A DNA stretch of 64,000 nucleotides from assembly GCF_037974355.1 (NCBI RefSeq), contig NZ_CP150235.1, positions 744,001-808,000 of the forward strand, in the 5' to 3' direction. Of the stretch, positions 17,885 through 31,945 are shown one piece after another; the first letter of the stretch is position 1; the number at the start of each line of letters is the position of its first letter. Source of the DNA: Paenibacillus sp. FSL R5-0517 (GTDB lineage: Bacteria > Bacillota > Bacilli > Paenibacillales > Paenibacillaceae). The translations under genes were made by a program, and so were the position numbers. The notes under the pieces are model-generated. The model made no database searches. It was not told the DNA's origin and saw only the letters and a list, made by a program, of their open reading frames with translations.

Positions 17885-19423
17885 ATGAATAAGCAGAATG
17901 AGATTGTGGTTGTCCTTGACTTTGGGGGCCAATACAACCAGTTAATCGCCAGAAGAATCCGGGATCTTGGCGTATACAGTGAGCTTTTGCCGTATAATAC
18001 ACCGGCGGAGAAGATCGCAGAATTGGCACCAAAAGGGATCGTATTTTCAGGTGGGCCGTCCAGCGTATACGCTGAGAATGCTCCACACGTGGACCCGGCT
18101 GTCTATGACCTGGGCTTGCCGATCTTCGGGATCTGTTACGGGATGCAGCTTATGGCTCAACAGCTCGAAGGTAAAGTAGAGCGTTCCGAGAAGCGTGAGT
18201 ATGGTAAAGCAGACCTTGAATTTGCTGCTGGATCTGCACTTGCAAAAGGCATTGAAGGTGAACATACCGTATGGATGAGTCACGGTGACCACGTGGTTAC
18301 ACTTCCTCCAGGTTTCAAATTGGATGCAGGCACGGAAAGTGCGCCAATCGCTGCCATGAGCGACGATGAGCGTAAATTGTATGCTGTTCAGTTCCATCCG
18401 GAGGTACGTCACTCAGTTCGAGGTAACGACATGATTCGCAACTTCCTGTTCGAAATCTGTGGTTGTGAAGGCAACTGGACGATGGAAACATTCATCGATG
18501 ACACGATCAAAGACATTCGTGAAAAAGTGGGCGACAGTAAAGTACTGTGTGCTCTTAGCGGTGGCGTAGATTCTTCCGTTGTTGCTGCATTGCTTCACAA
18601 AGCCATTGGTGATCAACTGACATGTATGTTTATCGACCACGGTCTGTTGCGCAAAGGCGAAGCTGAAAGTGTAATGGAGACGTTTGTTGGCAAATTCGAC
18701 ATGAAAGTTGTCAAAATTGATGCTCAAGAACGCTTCATGTCCAAGCTGGCTGGCGTGGATGATCCAGAACAAAAACGTAAAATTATCGGTAACGAGTTTA
18801 TTTACGTATTTGACGAAGAGTCCAAGCAGTTCGATGATTTTGCATTCCTGGCGCAAGGTACACTGTACACGGACATCGTGGAAAGTGGCACAGCGACTGC
18901 ACAGACGATCAAATCCCACCACAACGTGGGCGGTCTGCCTGAGGACATGAACTTCAAACTCATCGAGCCACTGAGCACGTTGTTCAAGGATGAAGTACGT
19001 AAAGTCGGTACCGAGTGTGGCCTGCCGGACGAAATTGTACACCGTCAGCCATTCCCTGGTCCGGGTCTTGCGATCCGTGTTCTGGGTGAGGTTACTGAAG
19101 AGAAACTCAAAATTGTTCGTGATTCGGACTACATCCTGCGCGAAGAGATTGCCAAAGCCGGCCTCGACCGCGAAATCTGGCAGTACTTCACAGCCCTGCC
19201 GAACATGAAGAGTGTCGGCGTTATGGGTGATGCTCGTACGTATTCCTACACTGTAGGTATCCGTGCCGTAACATCCATTGACGGTATGACTGCGGACTGG
19301 GCACGTATCCCTTGGGATGTGCTGGAGAAAATCTCCGTACGGATCGTTAACGAAGTGGATAACGTCAACCGTATCGTTTATGATGTAACATCCAAACCAC
19401 CTGCAACGATCGAGTGGGAATAG
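17885..19423 (+). CDS. guaA: GMP synthase (glutamine-hydrolysing)
   Basis: Converts XMP to GMP with ATP and glutamine. 512 residues, the usual length. The N-terminal class I glutamine amidotransferase has the oxyanion segment FSGGPSSVY, nucleophile GICYGMQLM (Cys about 84) and FHPEVRHS; the ATP-pyrophosphatase domain has [11 protein letters not shown] (about 222-232); the C-terminal dimerisation domain ends with [10 protein letters not shown], the standard ending. ATG 17885 follows GGGAGGCACGGTT. It is monocistronic, with its own promoter and terminator. Strong use of CGT and similar codons suggests high expression. Confidence 0.98.
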   Translation: MNKQNEIVVVLDFGGQYNQLIARRIRDLGVYSELLPYNTPAEKIAELAPKGIVFSGGPSSVYAENAPHVDPAVYDLGLPIFGICYGMQLMAQQLEGKVERSEKREYGKADLEFAAGSALAKGIEGEHTVWMSHGDHVVTLPPGFKLDAGTESAPIAAMSDDERKLYAVQFHPEVRHSVRGNDMIRNFLFEICGCEGNWTMETFIDDTIKDIREKVGDSKVLCALSGGVDSSVVAALLHKAIGDQLTCMFIDHGLLRKGEAESVMETFVGKFDMKVVKIDAQERFMSKLAGVDDPEQKRKIIGNEFIYVFDEESKQFDDFAFLAQGTLYTDIVESGTATAQTIKSHHNVGGLPEDMNFKLIEPLSTLFKDEVRKVGTECGLPDEIVHRQPFPGPGLAIRVLGEVTEEKLKIVRDSDYILREEIAKAGLDREIWQYFTALPNMKSVGVMGDARTYSYTVGIRAVTSIDGMTADWARIPWDVLEKISVRIVNEVDNVNRIVYDVTSKPPATIEWE

Positions 19424-19447
19424 GATATACGCCTTAACAATAGATTG

Positions 19448-19501
19448 AAAAAAGACTCTCTTTTATCTGCGGTGTTTAGCAAATAGAAGGGAGTCTTTTT
19501 T
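19448..19501 (+). terminator. Rho-independent terminator of guaA
   Basis: GACTCTCTT and AAGGGAGTC form the stem, with poly-A before and TTTTTT after, 25 nt beyond the guaA stop. Confidence 0.8.
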
Positions 19502-19669
19502 ATTGCGTACCGTACCGTATGAGTAAACATTAATCCAGGCGCTGTTCCTTATTAATAATCTCTAGAATTTCATCCCATTTTAAAGTTCATTTCATGATTC
19601 TTTCAGGTCCAGGCTGTACAATAAGGATATACTAAGAGCTAATATGGCTACTGAAAGGAGATTGAATGT

Positions 19670-19909
19670 ATGCGTAAAACCGACTATATGAGCAAATGGA
19701 AAATGGGCATTGGAAGTGCATTTCTGATGGTGATGTTGGCAGGGTGCGGTTCAGGTATGCAAGACCTGGCTTCCGGTTCAGGAGACTTTCCACTTGTGAA
19801 CTTAGAGGCAGCGGATGCTTCTTCCGATCAGACCAGAAACCCGGACTTAACAACGAACACGAATCAGGAACAACAAGAGGGACAGGATGCTCCACAGACA
19901 GAGATTTAA
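19670..19909 (+). CDS. Small predicted lipoprotein, function unknown
   Basis: 79 residues. Basic N-terminus, a short hydrophobic run and lipobox MLAGC (Cys at about residue 25) predict a membrane-anchored lipoprotein; the mature part is Ser/Asp/Gln-rich and probably disordered (TTNTNQEQQEGQDAPQTEI at the end). ATG 19670 is preceded by AAAGGAG at 9 nt. No family is recognised. It stands alone between the guaA terminator and the hairpin at 20021. Confidence 0.7.
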   Translation: MRKTDYMSKWKMGIGSAFLMVMLAGCGSGMQDLASGSGDFPLVNLEAADASSDQTRNPDLTTNTNQEQQEGQDAPQTEI

Positions 19910-20020
19910 CTAACATAGGACTGATCCGGTAAAAAAAGCTCCGGAACATGTCGCCAATTGCTCCATATACCTAATTAACATTGACTATTCACCTGATTGC
20001 CAAAACGCATCAGAAACATA

Positions 20021-20070
20021 AGCTGGCCAGATTAGAGCGCTTTTCGCCCTTTGATCAGGCTAGCTTTTTT
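20021..20070 (+). terminator. Rho-independent terminator after the small lipoprotein gene
   Basis: AGCTGGCC (20021-20028) and GGCTAGCT (20058-20065) pair (one G-T) and are followed by T to 20070. It separates the lipoprotein gene from the permease promoter. Nothing coding was seen in 19910-20186. Confidence 0.75.
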
Positions 20071-20186
20071 ATGTTAAACTGCTGAACTTTCTAGTCTGAC
20101 AGAATGAACATATTCCCTAGAGATTTCACCGAAAAAAGCGCATACAATTGGGTTGTAAACCGCTGAACTGGTTCAATCTGTTAAAT

Positions 20187-20230
20187 AATACGAACGATAT
20201 TATAGGATATCGATATTAACATTCGTTTTT
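20187..20230 (+). promoter_or_regulatory. Candidate PurR operator upstream of the purine permease
   Basis: TAATACGAACGAT (20187-20199) and, inverted, AACATTCGTTTTTA (20218-20231 region) resemble two PurBoxes (core CGAAC/GTTCG) in inverted orientation, with 25 nt between the core pentamers, nearly the spacing in the pur operator at 35876. It lies just upstream of the -35. The second core has one mismatch. Confidence 0.5.
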
Positions 20231-20234
20231 ATGA

Positions 20235-20263
20235 TTGACAAAAACATATTGCCCTCCTAAAAT
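20235..20263 (+). promoter_or_regulatory. Sigma-A promoter of the purine permease
   Basis: Exact TTGACA (20235-20240), 17-nt spacer and TAAAAT (20258-20263), 34 nt upstream of the guanine aptamer. Confidence 0.75.
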
Positions 20264-20296
20264 AGTGATGGGAAACAAACAAATAGCGCATACTAA

Positions 20297-20361
20297 TTCG
20301 TATAATCTCGGGAATTGGCCTGAGAGTCTCTACGAGATCACCCTAATGATCTGGCTACGAA
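20297..20361 (+). promoter_or_regulatory. Guanine riboswitch (purine aptamer, G-box)
   Basis: Stem P1 is TTCGTA (20297-20302) with TACGAA (20356-20361). The core TATAATCTCGGGAATTGGCC and the J2/3 segment GTCTCTAC match the purine aptamer. The residue that pairs with the ligand is C in GGCTACGA, which predicts guanine/hypoxanthine rather than adenine. Position upstream of a purine permease agrees. Confidence 0.9.
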
Positions 20362-20382
20362 GAGGAGAAGGCTGAGCACAGG

Positions 20383-20427
20383 AATTCTACATGATTGCGG
20401 GACATCACGCACATTAGAATTTTTTTT
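20383..20427 (+). terminator. Riboswitch expression-platform terminator
   Basis: AATTCTA (20383-20389) pairs with TAGAATT (20415-20421), with an inner TGCG/CGCA stem, followed by a run of T. It would end transcription when guanine is bound, upstream of the permease gene. Confidence 0.75.
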
Positions 20428-20549
20428 GTTCTTAGTAAATGGCATCGTGCCGCTCCTTGTCAGCTGAACCCTGGGTGAAGAATATTCATCAGGGTCATTT
20501 GTCGTTTTTCAATATGGCTTCAACATCTCTAAGGGGGAGTTAGTGAATT

Positions 20550-21926
20550 ATGGATCGTTTTTTTAAATTAAAAGAAAACGGAACAAATGTTAGAACGGAG
20601 ATTGTTGCGGGTCTTACTACCTTTATGACAATGGCTTACATTCTTTTCGTAAATACGTTGTTCTTGGGACAGGCCGGAGCGGGTATGTCGGATAATGCAG
20701 TATTCTTTGCAACAGCCGTCGGTGCCGGATTAATGACTATTATTATGGGATTGTTCGTGAATATTCCAATCGCGCTTGCACCAGGTATGGGATTGAATGC
20801 GTACTTCATGACTGTTGTTCTAAGTTCGAACGGGGCGATTACTTGGCAGGCTGCTCTCGGAGCGGTATTCCTTTCCGGTATCGTGTTCATTATTTTGACC
20901 GTGACAAAGATTCGGCAAATGCTGCTTGTGGCAGTTCCGCAGTCGATCAAAATGGCCATTACGGTGGGTATCGGTCTCTTTATTACCATCATCGGTTTCA
21001 AACTTGCTAATCTCGTGGCGGTAACCGTTAATGTCGCACCAGACGCAGACCTGAGTCAGCCGATTCCGGGTAGCAGTTTTAACCTGTCATTGGGCAACTT
21101 TGTAACACATCACGATGCATTGCTGGCTCTGATTGGTTTGCTCCTGATTGCTATACTGATGGTTATGCGTGTCAAAGGCGCTCTGCTGATCGGGATCGTA
21201 GTAACAACGCTGATTGGTATTCCAATGGGTGTTACGAATCTGAGTGGTCTTTCAGGCGCAAGCTGGTTGCCTAACTTCAGCGATCTGGCAGTTGGACAAC
21301 TGGATTTGAAAGGTGCTATCAGTCTCGGATTGTTCGAGATCATCTTCATCTTCACCTTCGTTGAATTGTTCGACACGTTCGGTACGATGGTTGGTACGGC
21401 AACACGTATGGGGATTATGAAGGACAAGAAAAAAGGCGAGAAAACGATCGGTAAAGCGATGCTCGTCGATGCAGTTGGTGTCAGTGCAGGTGCTGCACTG
21501 GGTACAAGTACAATTACGGCATACGTTGAAAGTGCTTCAGGCGTTGAGGCGGGTGGACGTACAGGACTGACTTCGGTAACGACAGGTTTGTTGTTCATTT
21601 TGGCCCTGTTTATCGCTCCGCTTGCGCTGGTTGTTCCATCCGCTGCGACAGCTCCGGCATTGATCATCGTGGGTGTGCTTATGATGAGTCAAGTACGTAG
21701 CATCGAGTGGGATGATTTCCTGCAAGCTTTCCCAGCGTTCCTTACCATTGTATTGATGCCTTTCACAGGCGGAATTGCAAACGGGATCTCCGCAGGTATC
21801 GTATCTTATGTGATTCTGGCGGTGTTCAGTAACTTGGTTACAGAGCGTAAAGTTAAAATTCACTGGCTCATGTGGATCTTGGCAATCATTGTAGTCTGCC
21901 GATACGTATTTATTGGCGGGGAGTAA
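20550..21926 (+). CDS. pbuG: Hypoxanthine/guanine permease, AzgA-like NCS2 family
   Basis: Membrane importer of hypoxanthine and guanine. 458 residues with about 12-14 spans. The opening MDRFFKLKENGTNVRTEIVA, followed by GLTTFMTMAYI, the segment IALAPGMGLNAYF, LFDTFGTMVGTATRMGIM and AALGTSTITAYVESASGVEA are characteristic of the AzgA/PbuG/PbuO branch. ATG 20550 is preceded by AGGGGGAG. Control is transcriptional through the upstream guanine aptamer and probably PurR. PbuO is the close alternative name; sequence alone does not settle it. Confidence 0.92.
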   Translation: MDRFFKLKENGTNVRTEIVAGLTTFMTMAYILFVNTLFLGQAGAGMSDNAVFFATAVGAGLMTIIMGLFVNIPIALAPGMGLNAYFMTVVLSSNGAITWQAALGAVFLSGIVFIILTVTKIRQMLLVAVPQSIKMAITVGIGLFITIIGFKLANLVAVTVNVAPDADLSQPIPGSSFNLSLGNFVTHHDALLALIGLLLIAILMVMRVKGALLIGIVVTTLIGIPMGVTNLSGLSGASWLPNFSDLAVGQLDLKGAISLGLFEIIFIFTFVELFDTFGTMVGTATRMGIMKDKKKGEKTIGKAMLVDAVGVSAGAALGTSTITAYVESASGVEAGGRTGLTSVTTGLLFILALFIAPLALVVPSAATAPALIIVGVLMMSQVRSIEWDDFLQAFPAFLTIVLMPFTGGIANGISAGIVSYVILAVFSNLVTERKVKIHWLMWILAIIVVCRYVFIGGE

Positions 21927-21986
21927 GCATACAATAGTTGTGAGGAAGAATACTGTATTAAGTATGTAGTCTTATATATGAAAGAA

Positions 21987-22030
21987 AAGCGGAAGCCACG
22001 GGATCTAAACCCGGAGCTTTCGCTTTTTTT
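21987..22030 (+). terminator. Rho-independent terminator of the permease gene
   Basis: AAGCGGAAGC...CGGG pairs with CCCG...GCTTTCGCTT around a short loop, followed by a run of T ending at 22030. Confidence 0.85.
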
Positions 22031-22406
22031 GTTTTCTTTTCTTGAGTAAAATGAATTTCAAAATTGTTTTCCTTCTATAATAGAAGGAATGAGTATAATG
22101 CTCTATGATCTGTTGATTAATTATCCAATGAGATCATACAGTTAGCATGTTTCTATAAGTATGAAGATTCTATACTATTCTTTCTTTTAAAATGAAGGAT
22201 AATAGTGAAGTGAACTTCTCGTGATCTGAATGTCATTAGCGCAATTGTGGTAGCGTGTATAGAAAAGGAGTTTTCTCTACAATAGGATTGGTTAATCGTA
22301 CGGGGGGGGGATTCATACGTATCATACGTCCGACACTGAGGAAATGCTTGTTAAAGGACTATGGATAATATATTTGAAGAAACTAATCTTATTCGAAAAA
22401 AAAGAC
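22031..22406. other. Non-coding gap upstream of the rRNA promoters
   Basis: No gene seen. It holds a near-perfect 17-nt palindrome, CCTTCTATAATAGAAGG (22071-22087), and a run of nine G (22302-22310) followed by the repeated hexamer ATACGT. No function is assigned. Confidence 0.5.
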
Positions 22407-22435
22407 TTGCATCCGATAACTGTACATGGTATATT
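22407..22435 (+). promoter_or_regulatory. rRNA promoter P1
   Basis: TTGCAT (22407-22412), 17-nt spacer and TATATT (22430-22435), about 300 nt upstream of mature 16S. Confidence 0.75.
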
Positions 22436-22516
22436 CTAATTCCGGCCAAGAAAACACGAGATACACGGTGCGGCAAGCGAATGAAATGAGCTTCGAAAGA
22501 AACTTAAAAAAAGAGC

Positions 22517-22545
22517 TTGCAAAGTTGGTTCGGACATGATATTAT
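22517..22545 (+). promoter_or_regulatory. rRNA promoter P2
   Basis: TTGCAA (22517-22522), 17-nt spacer and TATTAT (22540-22545). The tandem P1/P2 arrangement with ~110 nt between them is typical of Firmicute rrn operons. Confidence 0.75.
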
Positions 22546-22590
22546 ATAAGAGTTGCTGAAGAGAACGACATTCGGTAACGAAACAAGTTT

Positions 22591-22605
22591 GATCTTTGAA
22601 AACTG
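22591..22605 (+). promoter_or_regulatory. boxA-type antitermination site in the rRNA leader
   Basis: GATCTTTGAAAACTG closely matches the Bacillus rrn boxA region (TGTTCTTTGAAAACT); a second copy is in the 16S-23S spacer. Confidence 0.6.
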
Positions 22606-22742
22606 AACAACGAGTGAGTAAACATTCTGCTTGCAGAATGAACGCGAAAGTTTGAAACAAGCCTTGGCTTGAATCGACTGGAGCACAAATGAGATGTTTA
22701 ATCTCGTCAGATTCAAAATGAGCTTATCGCTCTTTTCAATAC

Positions 22743-27535
<4,793 letters not shown>

Positions 27536-27678
27536 TAGCAAGTTGTAATTCGCATGTTTCGTTTCGAATCTAGTTTTCAGAGAACGATCTCTGAAATGAA
27601 AATTGGTACATCACAGAATGTGTGTATGATTTTCAGTTCCATATCTGATTTCAAGAAGCTATGCTTCGACAAATCGCG

Positions 27679-27795
27679 TTTGGTGGCGATGGCGGAGGGG
27701 TTCCACACGTACCCATCCCGAACACGACCGTTAAGCCCTCTAGCGCCGATGGTACTTGGACCGCAGGGTCCTGGGAGAGTAGGACGCCGCCAAGC
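27679..27795 (+). rRNA. 5S ribosomal RNA
   Basis: 117 nt starting TTTGGTGGCGATGGCGGAGG and ending AGTAGGACGCCGCCAAGC, with complementary ends. It lies about 144 nt after 23S; the gap holds a small hairpin (CAGAGAACGATCTCTG) but no tRNA. Confidence 0.97.
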
Positions 27796-27803
27796 AATCG
27801 AAG

Positions 27804-27837
27804 GACACACTTGATCATATCGAGTGTGTCTTTTTTT
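27804..27837 (+). terminator. Rho-independent terminator of the rRNA operon
   Basis: GACACACTTGAT and ATCGAGTGTGTC form a 12-bp stem followed by seven T. No tRNA cluster follows. Confidence 0.9.
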
Positions 27838-27867
27838 ATTTTAATCCTAAATACTTATATAAACCTT

Positions 27868-27901
27868 AACAGCCCTGGTAAATAACCAAGGCTGTTTTTT
27901 T
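27868..27901 (+). terminator. Second terminator downstream of the rRNA operon
   Basis: AACAGCCCTGGT (27868-27879), loop AAATA and ACCAAGGCTGTT (27885-27896) followed by T. The T-run is on the + strand, so it backs up the first rRNA terminator rather than serving the convergent minus-strand gene. Confidence 0.8.
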
Positions 27902-27977
27902 ATTTCAATATTTATGAGAATGATAAATAACTTTAAAAGGATCATTTCTCTATCAGGGATTTAAGTACAACATTTGT

Positions 27978-28529
27978 CTAGCTTTTCATTTGATTGCAAG
28001 CATTCTCAAGGATTGAAAGGGAGTTCTGCAATGCATGCTGGGTTTCCGAATCAATGATGACGCCTTGTTTGTTCATTTTCAATGTAATATGAGGAATGGT
28101 TAAACAGCCCTCCTGTAGAACTTGTGCATTGATCATGTTTAGTGTCAGCAATAAGGAAGCATGGGCTTTGTCACCTCCCATGGGGCTTGGGGAAGCAGCG
28201 ATGGCAATAGTGGGTTTATTGAGCCATTCTCCAGAAGATACAACCCAATCTAGTGCGTTTTTTAAGACCCCGGGAACGCCATTTCCATACTCTGGCGTGC
28301 AGATAAGGACACCGTCCGAATGCTTAAGTTGGGCTCTCAAGTTCTGTATGTACACTGGACCCTCCTCGACATCGAGATCAGGGTTAAAATGTGGCAGATC
28401 ATTTAATCCATCATATACTTCAAACTTAAGGTTAGTGTGAGCCAGCTTAATTATGGCGTGCATTAGTAACGTATTGGAGGACTGATTACGCAGACTTCCG
28501 GAAATGGCAAGGATATTTAATTCTTTCAT
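27978..28529 (-). CDS. NAD(P)H-dependent FMN reductase family flavoprotein
   Basis: Flavodoxin-like fold protein of the NADPH-dependent FMN reductase / azoreductase group, which reduces flavins, quinones or chromate using FMN. 183 residues. The phosphate-binding loop is ISGSLRNQSSNTLLM (residues 9-23), the FMN ring-binding segment is ICTPEYGNGVPGVLKNALDW, and AASPSPMGGDKAHASL matches the third flavin-contact loop. Start ATG 28529 has only a weak ribosome site (AGAGATGA). The physiological substrate cannot be told. Single gene, convergent with the rRNA operon. Confidence 0.88.
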   Translation of the reverse strand: MKELNILAISGSLRNQSSNTLLMHAIIKLAHTNLKFEVYDGLNDLPHFNPDLDVEEGPVYIQNLRAQLKHSDGVLICTPEYGNGVPGVLKNALDWVVSSGEWLNKPTIAIAASPSPMGGDKAHASLLLTLNMINAQVLQEGCLTIPHITLKMNKQGVIIDSETQHALQNSLSILENACNQMKS

Positions 28530-28768
28530 GGGTATAGGTCATCTCTATTCTTTAGTAATGTAGGGTAATCTGTTTATTTTCCCCCTGTTGGAATGAACTG
28601 TCTATAAAAAACGCATTTAATTAAGACATTCTTCATGTTAGTCAGGGGATATTCACAATTCTTCATCAAAAATGCATGCCATCGTTTGTATCGCTCTGGG
28701 TAATAAATGAAGAGATCATTTTAAAATAAACAACTAACGAAAGAATCATAATAAATTTTTTATAAAAT

Positions 28769-28785
28769 TAGTACCAAGTACTAAG
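28769..28785 (+). promoter_or_regulatory. Candidate FapR operator
   Basis: TTAGTACCAAGTACTAA is a perfect 7-3-7 palindrome matching the FapR (malonyl-CoA-responsive fatty-acid repressor) consensus TTAGTACCT-N-TACTAA. It lies 11 nt upstream of a TATAAT (28796-28801), covering the -35 position, and controls a fatty-acid gene, as FapR sites do. The rest of 28530-28830 shows nothing coding. Confidence 0.8.
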
Positions 28786-28830
28786 ACTTAGTGCTATAAT
28801 GGTGAAAAACCAAATGAGGTGAATGCCGAT

Positions 28831-29832
28831 ATGAATCATCAATCAAAGGCAACGATCACGGCAATGGGAGCATATGTACCGGATCGAATATTAACGAATG
28901 CTGATCTGGAGAAATTAGTCGAGACAAGTGACGAATGGATTGTGCAACGTACAGGCATGAGAGAGCGGCGAATTGCAGCTGAAGATCAATATGTATCTGA
29001 CCTGGCTACGAAGGCTGTAGAAGATATGATAACTCGTTATGGAGTTAGTGTAGAAGATGTGGATATGATTCTTGTGGCTACCAGCACACCTGAATATGCT
29101 TTCCCAAGTACGGCATCCAGAGTACAGGCTAATCTTAAGATCCACCACACGGGTGTACTTGATCTAAATGCGGCATGCGCTGGTTTTTCCTACGGGCTGC
29201 AGCTTGCTGACAGTCTGGTGACCAGTGGAATGTACCGCAAAGTGCTAGTTATCGGCGCAGAGACGTTATCCAAAATTACGGATTACACAGACCGCACGAC
29301 TTGTGTCCTGTTTGGGGACGGAGCTGGAGCCTTCTTGGTGGAGAGAGCTGCACATGATGAAGGTGACTTTATGGCAGCGATATCCGGTACGCATGGAGAA
29401 GGCGGTATCCATCTTTATAAGAGTGGTCTGTCTTCAGAGATGGATGGAGTGCCTTTACAGGGCGAAGGTTGTTTGGTTCAGAATGGACGAGAGGTATATA
29501 AGTGGGCTGTACGGACGATTCCAGAGCAATTGGATAAGCTTATAGCAAAAGCTGAATTAAGACCTGAACAGATTGACTGGTTTGTCCCGCATAGTGCCAA
29601 CATGAGAATGATTGAGGCTGTTTGCGAACGTGGCCCGGTCCCTTTGGAACGTACTTTAACCAGCGTCGAGTATCGTGGAAACACATCTGCTGCCTCCATT
29701 CCGCTTGCTTTACAGCTTGCAGTGGATGAGGGGAAATTGAAAGAAGGACAGACTGTAGCTCTATTTGGTTTTGGCGGTGGTCTGACTTACGCAGGTCTGG
29801 TGCTGAAGTGGGGCGTACCGGACAAAGTTTAG
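28831..29832 (+). CDS. fabH: Beta-ketoacyl-ACP synthase III
   Basis: Condenses acyl-CoA primers with malonyl-ACP to start fatty-acid synthesis; in Gram-positives it sets branched-chain composition. 333 residues. Catalytic triad visible: Cys116 in LNAACAGFSYGL, His in DWFVPHSANMRMI, Asn in EYRGNTSAASIP. TSDEWIVQRTGMRERRIA is the typical N-terminal block. ATG 28831 follows GAGGTGA; an in-frame GTG at 28819 overlaps that site and is rejected. It is not followed by fabF, so it resembles a stand-alone fabHB-type copy. The FapR palindrome upstream predicts malonyl-CoA-responsive control. Confidence 0.95.
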   Translation: MNHQSKATITAMGAYVPDRILTNADLEKLVETSDEWIVQRTGMRERRIAAEDQYVSDLATKAVEDMITRYGVSVEDVDMILVATSTPEYAFPSTASRVQANLKIHHTGVLDLNAACAGFSYGLQLADSLVTSGMYRKVLVIGAETLSKITDYTDRTTCVLFGDGAGAFLVERAAHDEGDFMAAISGTHGEGGIHLYKSGLSSEMDGVPLQGEGCLVQNGREVYKWAVRTIPEQLDKLIAKAELRPEQIDWFVPHSANMRMIEAVCERGPVPLERTLTSVEYRGNTSAASIPLALQLAVDEGKLKEGQTVALFGFGGGLTYAGLVLKWGVPDKV

Positions 29833-29883
29833 TAATGGATAACATACGACTGTATGTAACACAAAAATAAATAGAGAAAATAA

Positions 29884-29929
29884 AAGAGACCACCCGGACT
29901 CCATGCAGTCATGAAGAGGGTGGTCTCTT
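29884..29929. terminator. Bidirectional terminator between fabH and the amidase gene
   Basis: AAGAGACCACCC and GGGTGGTCTCTT form a 12-bp stem between convergent genes. On the minus strand it is followed by TTTTATTTTCT, on the plus strand by a short T-run, so it serves the amidase gene better. Confidence 0.75.
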
Positions 29930-30010
29930 TAGTGAGAACTTGTTTAAATAAAATGATATGAATGCATCTGTTTTTTGTGTTAAAAGGAAATGCTTAATCC
30001 CATAAATATT

Positions 30011-31945
30011 TTACGGCGTAAGCTTAGGCGCTTGGCGGTGATGTGTACCTTGTTCGTAGCTGTAAGCCAGCTTGATCAAAGTTCCTTCATCAAAGGCACG
30101 ACCCAAGAACTCCATGCCTACAGGCAGACCATCGGTTGTGAAACCAGCAGGAACCGTGATCGCCGGGAAGCCGGAGAATGGACTCAAACGGTTGTTACCA
30201 CCAGAGTTTTGTCCTTCGCCAATAACACCAGCGGCTTGTGTGGACGTAGGATAGATGATGGCATCCAGATTATTATCTGCCATTACTTTCAGCAAGGATT
30301 CACGTGTAACTTGGGTACGTTTCAGGACGATATCCTTATATTCGGTAGTCTCCAGGGTTTGGCGTGCATCCCGAGTCTTCATGGATTGTTCTTGGGACTT
30401 ATCAAACTCTCCGGAAGCGATGATCTCGGACAGACTGTGGTATGGAGCATCTGCACCCAATGATTCCAAATAGTCATTCAGCTGGAACTTGAATTCATAT
30501 CCACTAAGGCTTGGGTATTTGTTGATCTCAGCCAAGTTCGGGATAGAAATTGGAACTGCGGTAGCGCCAAGTGATTTCAATTCTTCAACAGCTGTGTTGA
30601 TTACGTCAGCAACGGCTTTTTCTTCAGCTTTGGTACTTGGGATGAGTTCGGTGGCCACACCGATGCGCGCACCTTTCAGTCCATTTACATCCAAGAAGTC
30701 AGTGTAGCTGGAAGGGATTTTCCCAACCGCGTAAGCTGTAGCGACATCTTTTTTGTCATAGCCGGCTGTAGCATCCAGCATGATTGCGGCATCACTTACG
30801 GTACGAGCCATTGGTCCACCGACATCCTGTGTCAAAGCCAATGGGATAATGCCTTCACGGCTGGATAGTCCGATGGTTGGGCGGATACCCACAAGGCTGT
30901 TGAAGCTGGAAGGGATTCGGATCGAACCGCCAGTGTCTGTACCCATGCCAGCTGCGGCAAAGTTAGATGCAATGGCAGCGCCTGTTCCACCGCTTGAGCC
31001 ACCTGGATAGTGGTCCAGGGCGTATGGATTCAATGTTTGTCCACCCAATGAGCTGGATGTTGTGATGCCAAATGCGAATTCATGCAGGTTTGTTTTGCCC
31101 AAGATAATGGCGCCAGCTGCTTTGAGTTTCTTCACTTGTTCAGCATCGTGAGCTGGAATGGAATCCTTAAGACAGATACAACCTGCAGTTGTCGGCATGT
31201 CATTGGTATCGAAATTGTCTTTCACCAGAATTGGAACGCCATGCAGAGGTCCGCGGGCACCTTGAGCTGCACGTTCTTCATCCAATTGCTCCGCGATTTG
31301 GAGCGCATCCGGGTTCAGGGTTAATACTGCGTTGATGCTTACACCCTGATCATCGTATTTTTCGATGCGGTCCAGATATTTCTGAACCAATTCTTTTGAT
31401 GTCAGTTTTCCTTGCGTCATAGCGGCCTGGAGATCCATAATGGTTGCTTCCTCCAGGACAAACGGTTTTATGTAATTATAGATGCGATCTTTCAGTATGG
31501 AGAGGTCATTCTCGGTAAGTACAGCATTTGGAAGGAAGAGGGATTCCGTATAGCCTTTCATCAACCCCGCAGTGTTCAATGCACCGACAGCACCTGCAAA
31601 GGTGGATTCATCCGGGACATCCTTGAATGATTCGGTAGTCGAATCCAGCTTGAGCCATTGTTGCAAGGCAACCGCAGCATCTTTACGTTGTACGGTTGTT
31701 CCGGAGAGCTTGTCCATGGTAAAAGGAACACCTGCAAGTGTAGCGGCTTCTTCCATGGCTTGAACAAATGCTGCCGGCGTAGCAGGCGCTTTCCCTTTGG
31801 AGACAGCTGCTACTGTTGTTTTGCTTGTAGGCGTTGCCGTTGCGGCTGATGCCGAAGGTAATGTTCCTCCCCATGTTGTGGCAACGACAGCTCCCGCCAG
31901 TAACAAAGCCCCACTTTTTTTCAATACAGATCCATGATAAGTCAT
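30011..31945 (-). CDS. Secreted amidase (amidase-signature family) with N-terminal SLH-like region
   Basis: 644 residues. A signal peptide (about 1-35, ending SASA) predicts export. Residues about 105-155 (FKDVPDESTFAGAVGALNTA, then GLMKGY and TENDLSILKDRI) resemble one S-layer-homology module. The amidase domain has a complete Ser-cisSer-Lys triad: Lys242 in VPILVKDNFD, Ser317 in PGGSSGGTGAA and Ser341 in GTDTGGSIRIPSSF, with 75 and 24 residue spacings as in GatA. It is therefore not the tRNA amidotransferase subunit but an extracellular or wall-bound amide hydrolase of unknown substrate. ATG 31945 follows AAGGGAG. Monocistronic. Confidence 0.88.
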   Translation of the reverse strand: MTYHGSVLKKSGALLLAGAVVATTWGGTLPSASAATATPTSKTTVAAVSKGKAPATPAAFVQAMEEAATLAGVPFTMDKLSGTTVQRKDAAVALQQWLKLDSTTESFKDVPDESTFAGAVGALNTAGLMKGYTESLFLPNAVLTENDLSILKDRIYNYIKPFVLEEATIMDLQAAMTQGKLTSKELVQKYLDRIEKYDDQGVSINAVLTLNPDALQIAEQLDEERAAQGARGPLHGVPILVKDNFDTNDMPTTAGCICLKDSIPAHDAEQVKKLKAAGAIILGKTNLHEFAFGITTSSSLGGQTLNPYALDHYPGGSSGGTGAAIASNFAAAGMGTDTGGSIRIPSSFNSLVGIRPTIGLSSREGIIPLALTQDVGGPMARTVSDAAIMLDATAGYDKKDVATAYAVGKIPSSYTDFLDVNGLKGARIGVATELIPSTKAEEKAVADVINTAVEELKSLGATAVPISIPNLAEINKYPSLSGYEFKFQLNDYLESLGADAPYHSLSEIIASGEFDKSQEQSMKTRDARQTLETTEYKDIVLKRTQVTRESLLKVMADNNLDAIIYPTSTQAAGVIGEGQNSGGNNRLSPFSGFPAITVPAGFTTDGLPVGMEFLGRAFDEGTLIKLAYSYEQGTHHRQAPKLTP

